In this document: positions 23,512-36,090 of the stretch, one piece after another
How positions within the stretch are numbered: the first letter of the stretch is position 1
Layout of the letters: the number at the start of each line of letters is the position of its first letter
Source: Excoecaria cochinchinensis
Lineage: Eukaryota > Streptophyta > Magnoliopsida > Malpighiales > Euphorbiaceae
Direction: 5' to 3'
DNA length: 64,000 nt
Assembly (NCBI GenBank): GCA_947683425.1
Contig: CANTUQ010000317.1
Span: 1 to 64,000 of the forward strand
The notes under the pieces: generated by a model
What the model saw: the letters and a program-made list of their open reading frames with translations, nothing else
Databases searched by the model: none
What the model was told of the DNA's origin: nothing
Position numbers and translations under genes: made by a program

Positions 23512-25563
23512 TTCGTCGGAATCCGACGGATTTCCCTAGGGGTACCCCTAGGGAAAATCACCAGAATCGAAAAATCGTAAAAAGTGGTGAAATTTCGGAT
23601 CCGAGACCAATAATTCAGGAAAACTTGATTGGGATAGCTACTGGAAGCTTGCCGGTCACAACGCATCGAGAATTGGTTTCGTCGGAATCCGACGAATTTT
23701 CCTAGGGGTACCCCTAGGGAAAATCACCAGAATCGAAAAATCGTAAAAAGTGGTGAAATTTCGGATCCGAGTTCAATAATTCGGGAAAACTTGATTGGGA
23801 TAGCTACAGGAAGCTTGCCGGTCACAACGCATCGAGAATTGGCTTCTTCGGAATCCGACGAATTTTTACAGATTTCCCTAGGGGTACCCATAGGGAAAAT
23901 CACCAGAATCGAAAAATCATAAAAAGTGGTGAAATTTCGGATCCGAGACCAATAATTCTGGAAAACTTGATTGGGATAGCTACTGGAAGCTTGCCGGTCA
24001 CAACGCATCGAGAATTGGCTTCGTCGGAATCCGACGAATTTTTACGGATTTCCCTAGGGGTACCCCTAGGGGAAAATCACCAGAATCGAAAAATCGTAAA
24101 AAGTGGTGAAATTTCGGATCCGAGTCCAATAATTCGGGAAAACTTGATTGGGATAGCTACTGGAAGCTTTCCGGTCACAACGCATCGAGAATCGGCTTCG
24201 TCGGAATCCGACGGATTTCCCTAGGGGTACCCCTAGGGAAAATCACCAGAATCGAAAAATCGTAAAAAGTGGTGAAATTTCGGATCCGAGACCAATAATT
24301 CGGGAAAACTTGATTGGGATAGCTACTGGAAGCTTGCCGGTCACAACGCATCGAGAATTGGCTTCGTCGGAATCCGACGAATTTTCCTAGGGGTACCCCT
24401 AGGGAAAATCACCAGAATCGAAAAATCGTAAAAAGTGGTGAAATTTCGGATCCGAGTCCAATAATTCGGGAAAACTTGATAGGGATAGCTACTGGAAGCT
24501 TGCCGGTCACAACGCATCGAGAATTGGCTTCTTCGGAATCCGACGAATTTTTACGGATTTCCCTAGGGGTACCCATAGGGAAAATCACCAGAATCGAAAA
24601 ATCGTAAAGAGTGGTGAAATTTCGGATCCGAGTCCAATAATTCGGGAAAACTTGATTGGGATAGCTACTGGAAGCTTGCCGGTCACAACGCATTGAGAAT
24701 TGGCTTCGTCGGAATCCGACGAATTTTTACGGATTTCCCTAGGGGTACCCCTAGGGAAAATCACCAGAATCGAAAAATCGTAAAAAGTGGTGAAATTTCG
24801 GATCCGAGTCCAATAATTCGGGAAAACTTGATTGGGATAGCTACTGGAAGCTTTCCGGTCACAACGCATCGAGAATCGGCTTCGTCGGAATCCGACGGAT
24901 TTCCCTAGGGGTACCCCTAGGGAAAATCACCATAATCGAAAAATCGTAAAAAGTGGTGAAATTTCGGATCCGAGACCAATAATTCAGGAAAACTTGATTG
25001 GGATAGCTACTGGAAGCTTGCCGGTCACAACGCATCGAGAATTGGTTTCGTCGGAATCCGACGAATTTTCCTAGGGGTACCCCTAGGGAAAATCACCAGA
25101 ATCGAAAAATCGTAAAAAGTGGTGAAATTTCGGATCCGAGTTCAATAATTCGGGAAAACTTGATTGGGATAGCTACAGGAAGCTTGCCGGTCACAACGCA
25201 TCGAGAATTGGCTTCTTCGGAATCCGACGAATTTTTACGGATTTCCCTAGGGGTACCCATAGGGAAAATCACCAGAATCGAAAAATCGTAAAAAGTGGTG
25301 AAATTTCGGATCCGAGACCAATAATTCTGGAAAACTTGATTGGGATAGCTACTGGAAGCTTGCCGGTCACAACGCATCGAGAATTGGCTTCGTCGGAATC
25401 CGACGAATTTTTACGGATTTCCCTAGGGGTACCCCTAGGGAAAATCACCAGAATCGAAAAATCGTAAAAAGTGGTGAAATTTCGGATCCGAGTCCAATAA
25501 TTCGGGAAAACTTGATTGGGATAGCTACTGGAAGCTTTCCGGTCACAACGCATCGAGAATCGG
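23512..25563 (+). repeat. 4-monomer 684-bp higher-order repeat, three copies
   Basis: Three copies of about 684 bp (two long plus two short units). Each carries GAATCGG, a GAATTTTCC unit, a CTTCTTCGG unit with palindrome variant CCCATAGGG, and a long consensus unit. The first and third share GTTCAATAATTC, CTACAGG and AATTCTGG, while the middle copy lacks these. So the first and third are closer to each other than to the copy between them, which suggests exchange rather than simple stepwise duplication. Confidence 0.83.
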
Positions 25564-27963
25564 CTTCGTCGGAATCCGACGGATTTCCCTAGGGGTACCC
25601 CTAGGGAAAATCACCAGAATCGAAAAATCATAAAAAGTGGTGAAATTTCGGATCCGAGACCAATAATTCGGGAAAAATTGATTGGGATAGGTACTGGAAG
25701 CTTGCCGGTCACAACGCATCGAGAATTGAATTCGTCGGAATCCGACGGATTTCCCTAAAGGTACCCCTAGGGAAAATCACCAGAATCGAAAAATCGTAAA
25801 AAGTGGTGAAATTTTGGATCCGAGACCAATAATTCGGGAAAACTTGATTGGGATAGCTACTGGAAGCTTGCCGGTCACAACGCATCGAGAATTGAATTCG
25901 TCGGAATCCGACGGATTTCCCTAAAGGTACCCCTAGGGAAAATCACCAGAATCGAAAAATCGTAAAAAGTGGTGAAATTTTGGATCCGAGACCAATAATT
26001 CGGGAAAACTTGATTGGGATAGCTACTGGAAGCTTGCCGGTCACAACGCATCGAGAATTGGCTTCGTCGGAATCCGACGAATTTTCCTAGGGGTACCCCT
26101 AGGGAAAATCACCAGAATCGAAAAATCGTAAAAAGTGGTAAAATTTCGGATCCGAGTCCAATAATTCGGGAAAACTTGATTGGGATAGCAACTAGAAGCT
26201 TGTCGGTCACAACGCATCGAGAATCGGCTTCGTCGGAATCCGACGAATTTCCCTAGGGGTACCCCTAGGGAAAATCACCATAATCGAAAAATCGTAAAAA
26301 GTGGTGAAATTTCGGATCCAAGTCCAATAATTCGGGAAAACTTGATTGGGATAGCTACTGGAAGCTTTCCGGTCACAACGCATCGAGAATCGGCTTCGTC
26401 GGAATCCGACGGATTTCCCTAGGGGTACCCCTAGGGAAAATCACCAGAATCGAAAAATCGTAAAAAGTGGTGAAATTTCGGATCCGAGACCAATAATTCG
26501 GGAAAACTTGATTGGGATAGCTACTGGAAGCTTGCCGGTCACAACGCATCGATAATTGACTTCGTCGGAATTCGACGAATTTTCCTAGGGGTACCCCTAG
26601 GGAAAATCACCAGAATCGAAAAATCGTAAAAAGTGGTGAAATTTCGGATCCGAGTCCAATAATTCAGGAAAACTTGATTGGGATAGCTACAGGAAGCTTG
26701 CCGGTCACAACGCATCGAGAATTGGCTTCTTCGGAATCCGACGAATTTTTACGGATTTCCCTAGGGGTACCCATAGGGAAAATCACCAGAATCGGAAAAT
26801 CGTAAAAAGTGGTGAAATTTCGGATCTGAGACCAATAATTCGGGAAAACTTGATTGGGATAGCTACTGGAAGCTTGCCGGTCACAACGCATCGAGAATTG
26901 GCTTCTTCGGAATCCGACGAATTTTTACGGATTTCCCTAGGGGTACCCATAGGGAAAATCACCAGAATCGAAAAATCGTAAAAAGTGGTGAAATTTCGGA
27001 TCCGAGTCCAATAATTCGGGAAAACTTGATTGGGATAGCTACTGGAAGCTTGCCGGTCACAACGCATCGAGAATTTGCTTCGTCGGAATCCGACGAATTT
27101 TTACGAATTTCCCTAGGGGTACCCCTAGTGAAAATCACCAGAATCGAAAAATCGTAAAAAGTGGTGAAATTTCGGATCCAAGTCCAATAATTCGGGAAAA
27201 CTTGATTGGGATAGCTACTGGAAGCTTGCCGGTCACAACGCATCGAGAATTGAATTCGTCGGAATCCGACGGATTTCCCTAAAGGTACCCCTAGGGAAAA
27301 TCACCAGAATCGAAAAATCGTAAAAAGTGGTGAAATTTTGGATCCGAGACCAATAATTCGGGAAAACTTGATTGGGATAGCTACTGGAAGCTTGCCGGTC
27401 ACAACGCATCGAGAATTGAATTCGTCGGAATCCGACGGATTTCCCTAAAGGTACCCCTAGGGAAAATCACCAGAATCGAAAAATCGTAAAAAGTGGTGAA
27501 ATTTTGGATCCGAGACCAATAATTCGGGAAAACTTGATTGGGATAGCTACTGGAAGCTTGCCGGTCACAACGCATCGAGAATTGGCTTCGTCGGAATCCG
27601 ACGAATTTTCCTAGGGGTACCCCTAGCGAAAATCACCAGAATCGAAAAATCGTAAAAAGTGGTGAAATTTCGGATCCGAGTCCAATAATTCGGGAAAACT
27701 TGATTGGGATAGCAACTAGAAGCTTGTCGGTCACAACGCATCGAGAATCGGCTTCATCGGAATCCGACGAATTTCCCTAGGGGTACCCCTAGGGAAAATC
27801 ACCATAATCGAAAAATCGTAAAAAGTGGTGAAATTTCGGATCCAAGTCCAATAATTCGGGAAAACTTGATTGGGATAGCTACTGGAAGCTTTCCGGTCAT
27901 AACGCATCGAGAATCGGCTTCGTCGGAATCCGACGGATTTCCCTAGGGGTACCCCTAGGGAAA
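25564..27963 (+). repeat. 9-monomer 1,524-bp higher-order repeat, one full and one partial copy
   Basis: A pair of monomers with GAATTGAATTCG and palindrome variant CCCTAAAGG at 25,753 and 25,919 recurs at 27,277 and 27,443. The spacing of 1,524 bp equals six short plus three long units. TAGCAACTAGAAGCTTGTCGG recurs in both copies (near 26,186 and 27,710). The second copy loses the match at about 27,963. The last monomers of the first copy (AATTTGCTTCG, then CCCTAGTGAAAA) form a motif that reappears at 29.6, 33.9 and 39.5 kb and, inverted, at 41.4 kb. Confidence 0.82.
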
Positions 27964-29594
27964 ATCACCAAAATCGAAAAATCGTAAAAAGTGGTGAAAT
28001 TTCGGATCTGATACCAATAATTCGGGAAAACTTGATTGGGATAGCTACTGGAAGCTTGCCGGTCACAACGCATCGAGAATTGGCTTCTTCGGAATCCGAC
28101 GGATTTCCCTAGGGGTACCACTAGGGAAAATCACCAGAATCGAAAAATCGTAAAAAGTGGTGAAATTTCGGATCTGAGACCAATAATTCGGGAAAACTTG
28201 ATTGGGATAGCTACTGGAAGCTTGCCGGTCACAACGCATCGAGAATTGGCTTCGTCGGAATCCGACGAATTTCCTTAGGGGTACCCCTAGGGAAAATCAC
28301 CATAATCGAAAAATCGTAAAAAGTGGTGAAATTTCGGATCCGAGTCCAATAATTCGGGAAAACTTGATTGGGATAGGTACTGGAAGCTTTCCGGTCACAA
28401 CGCATCGAGAATCGGCTTCGTCGGAATCCGACGGATTTCCCTAGGGGTACCCCTAGGGAAAATCACCAGAATCGAAAAATCGTAAAAAGTGGTGAAATTT
28501 CGGATCCGAGACCAATAATTCGGGAAAACTTGATTGGGATAGCTACTGGAAGCTTGCCGGTCACAACGCATCGAGAATTGGCTTCTTCGTAATCCGACGA
28601 ATTTTTACGGATTTCCCTAGGGGTACCCATAGGGAAAATCACCAGAATCGAAAAATCGTAAAAAGTGGTGAAATTTCGGATCCGAGTCCAATAATTCGGG
28701 AAAACTTGATTGGGATAGCTACTGGAAGCTTGCCGGTCACAACGCATCGAGAATTGGCTTCGTCGGAATCCGACGAATTTCCCTAGGGGTACCCCTAGGG
28801 AAAATCACCATAATCGAAAAATCGTAAAAAGTGGTGAAATTTCGGATCCGAGTCCAATAATTCGGGAAAACTTGATTGGGATAGCTACTGGAAGCTTTTC
28901 GGTCACAACGCATCGAGAATCGGCTTCGTCGGAATCCGACGGATTTCCCTAGGGGTACCCCTAGGGAAAATCACCAGAATCGAAAAATCGTAAAAAGTGG
29001 TGAAATTTCGGATCCGAGTCCAATAATTCGGGAAAACTTGATTGGGATAGCTACTAGAAGCTTGCCGGTCACAACGCATCGAGAATTGGCTTCGTCGGAA
29101 TCCGACGAATTTCCTTAGGGGTACCCCTAGGGAAAATCACCATAATCGAAAAATCGTAAAAAGTGGTAAAATTTCGGATCCGAGTCCAATAATTCGTGAA
29201 AACTTGATTGGGATAGCTACTGGAAGCTTTCCGGTCACAACGCATCGAGAATCGGCTTCGTCGGAATCCGACGGATTTCCCTAGGGGTACCCCTAGGGAA
29301 AATCACCAGAATCGAAAAATCGTAAAAAGTGGTGAAATTTCGGATCCGAGACCAATAATTCGGGAAAACTTGATTGGGATAGCTACTGGAAGCTTGCCGG
29401 TCACAACGCATCGAGAATTGGCTTCTTCGGAATCCGACGAATTTTTACGGATTTCCCTAGGGGAACCCATAGGGAAAATCACCAGAATCGAAAAATCGTA
29501 AAAAGTGGTGAAATTTCGAATCCGAGTCCAATAATTCGGGAAAACTTGATTGGGATAGCTACTGGAAGCTTGCCGGTCACAACGCATCGAGAAT
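27964..29594 (+). repeat. 5-monomer 840-bp higher-order repeat
   Basis: After about 250 bp of ordinary monomers, a unit of four short plus one long monomer (840 bp) occurs at about 28,217-29,056 and again, partially, at 29,057-29,594. Markers are TTCCTTAGGG at 28,271 and 29,111, then GAATCGG, then a CTTCTTCG long unit with CCCATAGGG. The second copy departs from the first near 29,590. No other element is seen. Confidence 0.82.
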
Positions 29595-30252
29595 TTGCTT
29601 CGTGGGAATCCGACGAATTTTTACGGATTTCCCTAGGGGTACCCCTAGTGAAAATCACCAGAAACGAAAAATCGTAAAAAGTGGTGAAATTTCGGATCCA
29701 AGACCAATAATTTGGGAAAACTTGATTGGGATAGCTACTGGAAGCTTGCCGGTCACAAAGCATCGAGAATTGAATTCGTCGGAATCCGACGGATTTCCCT
29801 AAAGGTACCCCTAGGGAAAATCACCAGAATCGAAAAATCTTAAAAAGTGGTGAAATTTTGGATCCGAGACCAATAATTCGGGAAAACTTGATTGGGATAG
29901 CTACTGGAAGCTTGCCGGTCACAACGCATCGAGAATTGGCTTCGTCGGAATCCGACGAATTTTCCTAGGGGTACCCCTAGGGAAAATCACAAGAATCGAA
30001 AAATCGTAAAAAGTGGTGAAATTTCGGATCCGAGTCCAATAATTCGGGAAAACTTGATTGGGATAGCTACTGGAAGCTTGCCGGTCACAACGCATCGAGA
30101 ATTGGCTTCTTCGGAATCCGACGAATTTTTACGGATTTCCCTAGGGGTACCCCTAGGGAAAATCACCATAATCGAAAAATCGTAAAAAGTGGTGAAATTT
30201 CGGATCCGAGTCCAATAATTCGGGAAAACTTGATTGGGATAGCTACTGGAAG
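29595..30252 (+). repeat. Transition monomers, partly shared with 39.4-39.7 kb
   Basis: Continues a block (about 29,303-29,810) that matches 39,218-39,725 at a constant offset of 9,915 bp. Shared rare variants are AATTTGCTTCG, CCCTAGTGAAAA, AATAATTTGGG, GAATTGAATTCG and CCCTAAAGG. The remaining monomers up to 30,252 are ordinary short and long units. The recurrence 9.9 kb away shows that multi-monomer blocks have been copied over long distances within the arm. Confidence 0.78.
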
Positions 30253-32490
30253 TTTTCCGGTCACAACGCATCGAGAATCGGCTTCGTCGGAATCCGACGG
30301 ATTTCCCTAGGGGTACCCCTAGGGAAAATCACCAGAATCGAAAAATCGTAAAAAGTGGTGAAATTTCGGATCCGAGTCCAATAATTCGGGAAAACTTGAT
30401 TGGGATAGCTACTGGAAGCTTGCCGGTCACAACGCATCGAGAATTGGCTTCGTCGGAATCCGACGAATTTCCCTAGGGGTACCCCTAGGGAAAATCACCA
30501 GAATTGAAAAATCGTAAAAAGTGGTGAAATTTCGGATCCGAGTCCAATAATTCGGGAAAACTTGATTGGGATAGCTACTGGAAGCTTGCCGGTCACAACG
30601 CATCGAGAATTGGCTTCGTCGGAATCCGACGGATTTCCATAGGGGTACCCCTAGGGAAAATCACCAGAATCGAAAAATCGTAAAAAGTGGTTAAATTTCG
30701 GATCCGAGACCAATAATTCGGGAAAACTTGATTGGGATAGCTACTGGAAGCTTGCCGGTCACAACGCATCGAGAATTGGCTTCGTCGGAATCCGACGAAT
30801 TTTCCTAGGGGTACCCCTAGGGAAAATCACCAGAATCGAAAAATCGTAAAAAGTGGTTAAATTTCGGATCCGAGACCAATAATTCGGGAAAACTTGATTG
30901 GGATAGCTACTGGAAGCTTGCCGGTCACAACGCATCGAGAATTGGCTTCGTCGGAATCCGACGAATTTTCCTAGGGGTACCCCTAGGGAAAATCACCAGA
31001 ATCGAAAAATCGTAAAAAGTGGTGAAATTTCGAATCCGAGTCCAATAATTCGGGAAAACTTGATTGGGATAGCTACTAGAAGCTTGCCGGTCACAACGCA
31101 TCGAGAATGGGCTTCGTCGGAATCCGACGAATTTCCCTAGGGGTACCCCTAGGGAAAATCACCATAATCGAAAAATCGTAAAAAGTGGTGAAATTTCGGA
31201 TCCGAGTCCAATAATTCGGGAAAACTTGATTGGGATAGCTACTGGAAGCTTTCCGGTCACAACGCATCGAGAATCGGCTTCGTCGGAATCCGACGGATTT
31301 CCCTAGGGGTACCCCTAGGGAAAATCACCAGAATCGAAAAATCGTAAAAAGTGGTGAAATTTCGGATCCGAGTCCAATAATTCGGGAAAACTTGATTGGG
31401 ATAGCTACTAGAAGCTTGCCGGTCACAACGCATCGAGAATTGGCTTCGTCGGAATCCGACGAATTTCCCTAGGGGTACCCCTAGGGAAAATCACCAGAAT
31501 TGAAAAATCGTAAAAAGTGGTGAAATTTCGGATCCGAGTCCAATAATTCGGGAAAACTTGATTGGGATAGCTACTGGAAGCTTGCCGGTCACAACGCATC
31601 GAGAATTGGCTTCGTCGGAATCCGACGGATTTCCATAGGGGTACCCCTAGGGAAAATCACCAGAATCGAAAAATCGTAAAAAGTGGTTAAATTTCGGATC
31701 CGAGACCAATAATTCGGGAAAACTTGATTGGGATAGCTACTGGAAGCTTGCCGGTCACAACGCATCGAGAATTGGCTTCGTCGGAATCCGACGAATTTTC
31801 CTAGGGGTACCCCTAGGGAAAATCACCAGAATCGAAAAATCGTAAAAAGTGGTTAAATTTCGGATCCGAGACCAATAATTCGGGAAAACTTGATTGGGAT
31901 AGCTACTGGAAGCTTGCCGGTCACAACGCATCGAGAATTGGCTTCGTCGGAATCCGACGAATTTTCCTAGGGGTACCCCTAGGGAAAATCACCAGAATCG
32001 AAAAATCGTAAAAAGTGGTGAAATTTCGAATCCGAGTCCAATAATTCGGGAAAACTTGATTGGGATAGCTACTAGAAGCTTGCCGGTCACAACGCATCGA
32101 GAATGGGCTTCGTCGGAATCCGACGAATTTCCCTAGGGGTACCCCTAGGGAAAATCACCATAATCGAAAAATCGTAAAAAGTGGTGAAATTTCGGATCCG
32201 AGTCCAATAATTCGGGAAAACTTGATTGGGATAGCTACTGGAAGCTTTCCGGTCACAACGCATCGAGAATCGGCTTCGTCGGAATCCGACGGATTTCCCT
32301 AGGGGTACCCCTAGGGAAAATCACCAGAATCGAAAAATCGTAAAAAGTGGTGAAATTTCGGATCCGAGTCCAATAATTCGGGAAAACTTGATTGGGATAG
32401 CTACTAGAAGCTTGCCGGTCACAACGCATCGAGAATTGGCTTCGTCGGAATCCGACGAATTTCCCTAGGGGTACCCCTAGGGAAAATCAC
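30253..32490 (+). repeat. 6-monomer 996-bp higher-order repeat (all short)
   Basis: Six 166-bp monomers (996 bp) repeated at 30,253-31,248 and 31,249-32,244, with a partial third copy to about 32,490. Markers at exact spacing are GAATTGAAAAATCG at 30,501 and 31,497, TTCCATAGGGG near 30,635 and 31,631, and GAATGGGCTTCG near 31,107 and 32,103. No long monomers occur in the unit. I found very few substitutions between copies; one is GGAAG versus AGAAG near 30,414 and 31,410. Confidence 0.88.
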
Positions 32491-35400
32491 CATAATCGAA
32501 AAATCGTAAAAAGTGGTGAAATTTCGGATCCGAGTCCAATAATTCGGGAAAACTTGATTGGGATAGCTACTGGAAGCTTTCCGGTCACAACGCATCGAGA
32601 ATCGGCTTCGTCGGAATCCGACGGATTTCCCTAGGGGTACCCCTAGGGAAAATCACCAGAATCGAAAAATCGTAAAAAGTGGTGAAATTTCGGATCCGAG
32701 ACCAATAATTCGGGAAAACTTGATTGGGATAGCTACTGGAAGCTTGCCGGTCACAACGCATCGAGAATTGGCTTCGTCGGAATCCGACGAATTTTCCTAG
32801 GGGTACCCCTAGGGAAAATCACCAGAATCGAAAAATCGTAAAAAGTGGTGAAATTTCGAATCCGAGTCCAATAATTCGGGAAAACTTGATTGGGATAGCT
32901 ACTAGAAGCTTGCCGGTCACAACGCATCGAGAATTGGCTTCGTCGGAATCCGACGAATTTCCCTAGGGGTACCCCTAGGGAAAATCACCATAATCGAAAA
33001 ATCGTAAAAAGTGGTGAAATTTCGGATCCGAGTCCAATAATTCGGGAAAACTTGATTGGGATAGCTACTGGAAGCTTTCCGGTCACAACGCATCGAGAAT
33101 CGGCTTCGTCGGAATCCGACGGATTTCCCTAGGGGTACCCCTAGGGAAAATCAACAGAATCGAAAAATCGTAAAAAGTGGTGAAATTTCGGATCCGAGAC
33201 CAATAATTCGGGAAAACTTGATTGGGATAGCTACTGGAAGCTTGCCGGTCACAACGCATCGAGAATTGGCTTCGTCGGAATCCGACGAATTTCCCTAGGG
33301 GTACCCCTAGGGAAAATCACCAGAATCGAAAAATCGTAAAAAGTGGTGAAATTTCGGATCCGAGTCCAATAATTCGGGAAAACTTGATTCGGATAGCTAC
33401 TGGAAGCTTGCCGGTCACAACGCATTGAAAATTGGCTTCTTCGGAATCCGACGAATTTTTACGGATTTCCCTAGGGGTACCCATAGGGAAAATCACCAGA
33501 ATCGAAAAATCGTAAAAAGTGGTGAAATTTCGGATCCGAGTCCAATAATTCGGGAAAACTTGATTGGGAAAGCTACTGGAAGCTTTCCGGTCACAACGCA
33601 TCGAGAATTGGCTTCGTCGGAATCCGACGAATTTCCCTAGGGGTACCCCTAGGGAAAATCACCAGAATCGAAAAATCGTAAAAAGTGGTGAAATTTCGGA
33701 TCCGAGTCCAATAATTCGGGAAAACTTGATTCGGATAGCTACTGGAAGCTTGCCGGTCACAACGCATCGAGAATTGGCTTCTTCGGAATCCGACGAATTT
33801 TTATGGATTTCCCTAGGGGTACCCATAGGGAAAATCACCAGAATCGAAAAATCGTAAAAAGTGGTGAAATTTCGGATCCGAGTCCAATAATTCGGGAAAA
33901 CTTGATTGGGATAGCTACTGGAAGCTTGCCGGTCACAACGCATCGAGAATTTGCTTCGTCGGAATTCGACGAATTTTTACGGATTTCCCTAGGGGTACCC
34001 CTAGTGAAAATCACCAGAATCGAAAAATCGTAAAAAGTGGTGAAATTTCGGATCCAAGTCCAATAATTCGGGAAAACTTGATTGGGATAGCTACTGGAAG
34101 CTTGCCGGTCACAACGCATCGAGAATTGAATTCTTCGGAATACGACGGATTTCCCTAGGGGTACCCCTAGGGAAAATCACCAGAATCGAAAAATCGTAAA
34201 AAGTGGTGAAATTTCGGATCCGAGACCAATAATTCGGGAAAACTTGATTGGGATAGCTACTGGAAGCTTGCCGGTCACAACGCATCGAGAATTGGCTTCG
34301 TCGGAATCCGACGAATTTTCCTAGGGTACCCCTAGGGAAAATCAGCAGAATCGAAAAATCGTAAAAAGTGGTGAAATTTCGGATCCGAGTCCAATAATTC
34401 GGGAAAACTTGATTGGGATAGCTACTGGAAGCTTGCCGGTCACAACGCATCGAGAATTGGCTTCTTCGGAATCCGACGAATTTTTACGGATTTCCCTAGG
34501 GGTACCCATAGGGAAAATCACCAGAATCGAAAAATCGTAAAAAGTGGTGAAATTTCGGATCCGAGTCCAATAATTCGGGAAAACTTGATTGGGATAGCTA
34601 CTAGAAGCTTGCCGGTCACAACGCATCGAGAATTGGCTTCGTCGGAATCCGACGAATTTTTACGGATTTCCCTAGGGGTACCCCTAGGGAAAATCACCAG
34701 AATCGAAAAATCGTAATAAGTGGTGAAATTTCGGATCCGAGTCCAATAATTCGGGAAAACTTGATTGGGATAGCTACTGGAAGCTTGCCGGTCACAACGC
34801 AACGAGAATTGGCTTCGTCGGAATCCGACGAATTTCCCTAGGGGTACCCCTAGGGAAAATCACCAGAATCGAAAAATCGTAAAAAGTGGTGAAATTTCGG
34901 ATCCGAGTCCAATAATTCGGGAAAACTTGATTGGGATAGCTACTGGAAGCTTGCCGGTCACAATGCATCGAGAATTGGCTTCGTCGGAATCCGACGGATT
35001 TCCCTAGGGGTACCCCTAGGGAAAATCACCAGAATCGAAAAATCGTAAAAAGTGGTGAAATTTCGGATCCGAGACCAATTATTCGGGAAAACTTGATTGG
35101 GATAGCTACTGGAAGCTTGCCGGTCACAACGCATCGAGAATTGGTTTCGTCGGAATCCGACGAATTTTCCTAGGGGTACCCCTAGGGAAAATCACCAGAA
35201 TCGAAAAATCGTAAAAAATGGTGAAATTTCGGATCCGAGTCCAATAATTCGGGAAAACTTGATTGGGATAGCTACTAGAAGCTTGCCGGTCACAACGCAT
35301 CGAGAATTGGCTTCGTCGGAATCCGACGAATTTCCCTAGGGGTACCCCTAGGGAAAATCACCATAATCGAAAAATCGTAAAAAGTGGTGAAATTTCGGAT

Positions 35401-36090
35401 CCGAGTCCAATAATTCGGGAAAACTTGATTGGGATAGCTACTGGAAGCTTTCCGGTCACAATGCATCGAGAATCGGCTTCGTCGGAATCCGACGGATTTC
35501 CCTAGGGGTACCCCTAGGGAAAATCACCAAAATCGAAAAATCGTAAAAAGTGGTGAAATTTCGGATCCGAGTCCAATAATTCGGGAAAACTTGATTGGGA
35601 TAGCTACTAGAAGCTTGCCGGTCACAACGCATCGAGAATTGGCTTAGTCGGAATCCGACGAATTTCCCTAAGGGTACCCCTAGGGAAAATCACCATAATC
35701 GAAAAATCGTAAAAAGTGGTGAAATTTCGGATCCGAGTCCAATAATTCGGGAAAACTTGATTGGGATAGCTACTGGAAGCTTTCCGGTCACAACGCATCG
35801 AGAATCGGCTTCGTCGGAATCCGACGGATTTCCCTAGGGGTACCCCTAGGGAAAATCACCAGAATCGAAAAATCGTAAAAAGTGGTGAAATTTCGGATCC
35901 GAGACCAATAATTCGGGAAAACTTGATTGGGATAGCTACTGGAAGCTTGCCGGTCACAACGCATCGAGAATTGGCTTCATCGGAATCCGACGAATTTCCC
36001 TAGGGGTACCCCTAGGGAAAATCACCAGAATCGAAAAATCGTAAAAAGTGGTGAAATTTCGGATCCGAGCCCAATAATTCGGGAAAACTT
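32491..36090 (+). repeat. Mixed monomers with short dimer patterns
   Basis: No long higher-order repeat is clear. A recurring dimer joins a monomer marked CTACTAGAAG to one marked CCATAATCG, GCTTTCC and GAATCGG (about 32.4-33.1 kb and 35.2-35.8 kb). The stretch 33,328-33,833 matches 22,710-23,215. The motif AATTTGCTTCG followed by CCCTAGTGAAAA occurs near 33,950-34,010. All sequence is satellite, with no insertion or gene. Confidence 0.75.
34530..34705 (+). repeat. Reference long monomer, 176 bp
   Basis: Example of the long form. It matches the short form except for 10 extra bases between the 19-nt dyad and the large palindrome, where it reads GACGAATTTTTACGGATTT. This copy carries CTACTAGAAG in place of CTACTGGAAG, a recurrent variant. 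Long monomers are mixed with short ones in fixed patterns that define the higher-order repeats, and runs of long units occur at about 6.2-7.8 kb and 8.6-11.3 kb. Confidence 0.95.

Noticed and set aside
25753..25760. CCCTAAA-like sequence inside palindrome variants (also 25,919, 27,277, 27,443, 29,803 and 39,712), resembling a plant telomere unit
   Set aside because: It occurs once per variant monomer and comes from point changes in CCCTAGGGG. There is no tandem telomeric run, so it does not show a telomere or subtelomere.
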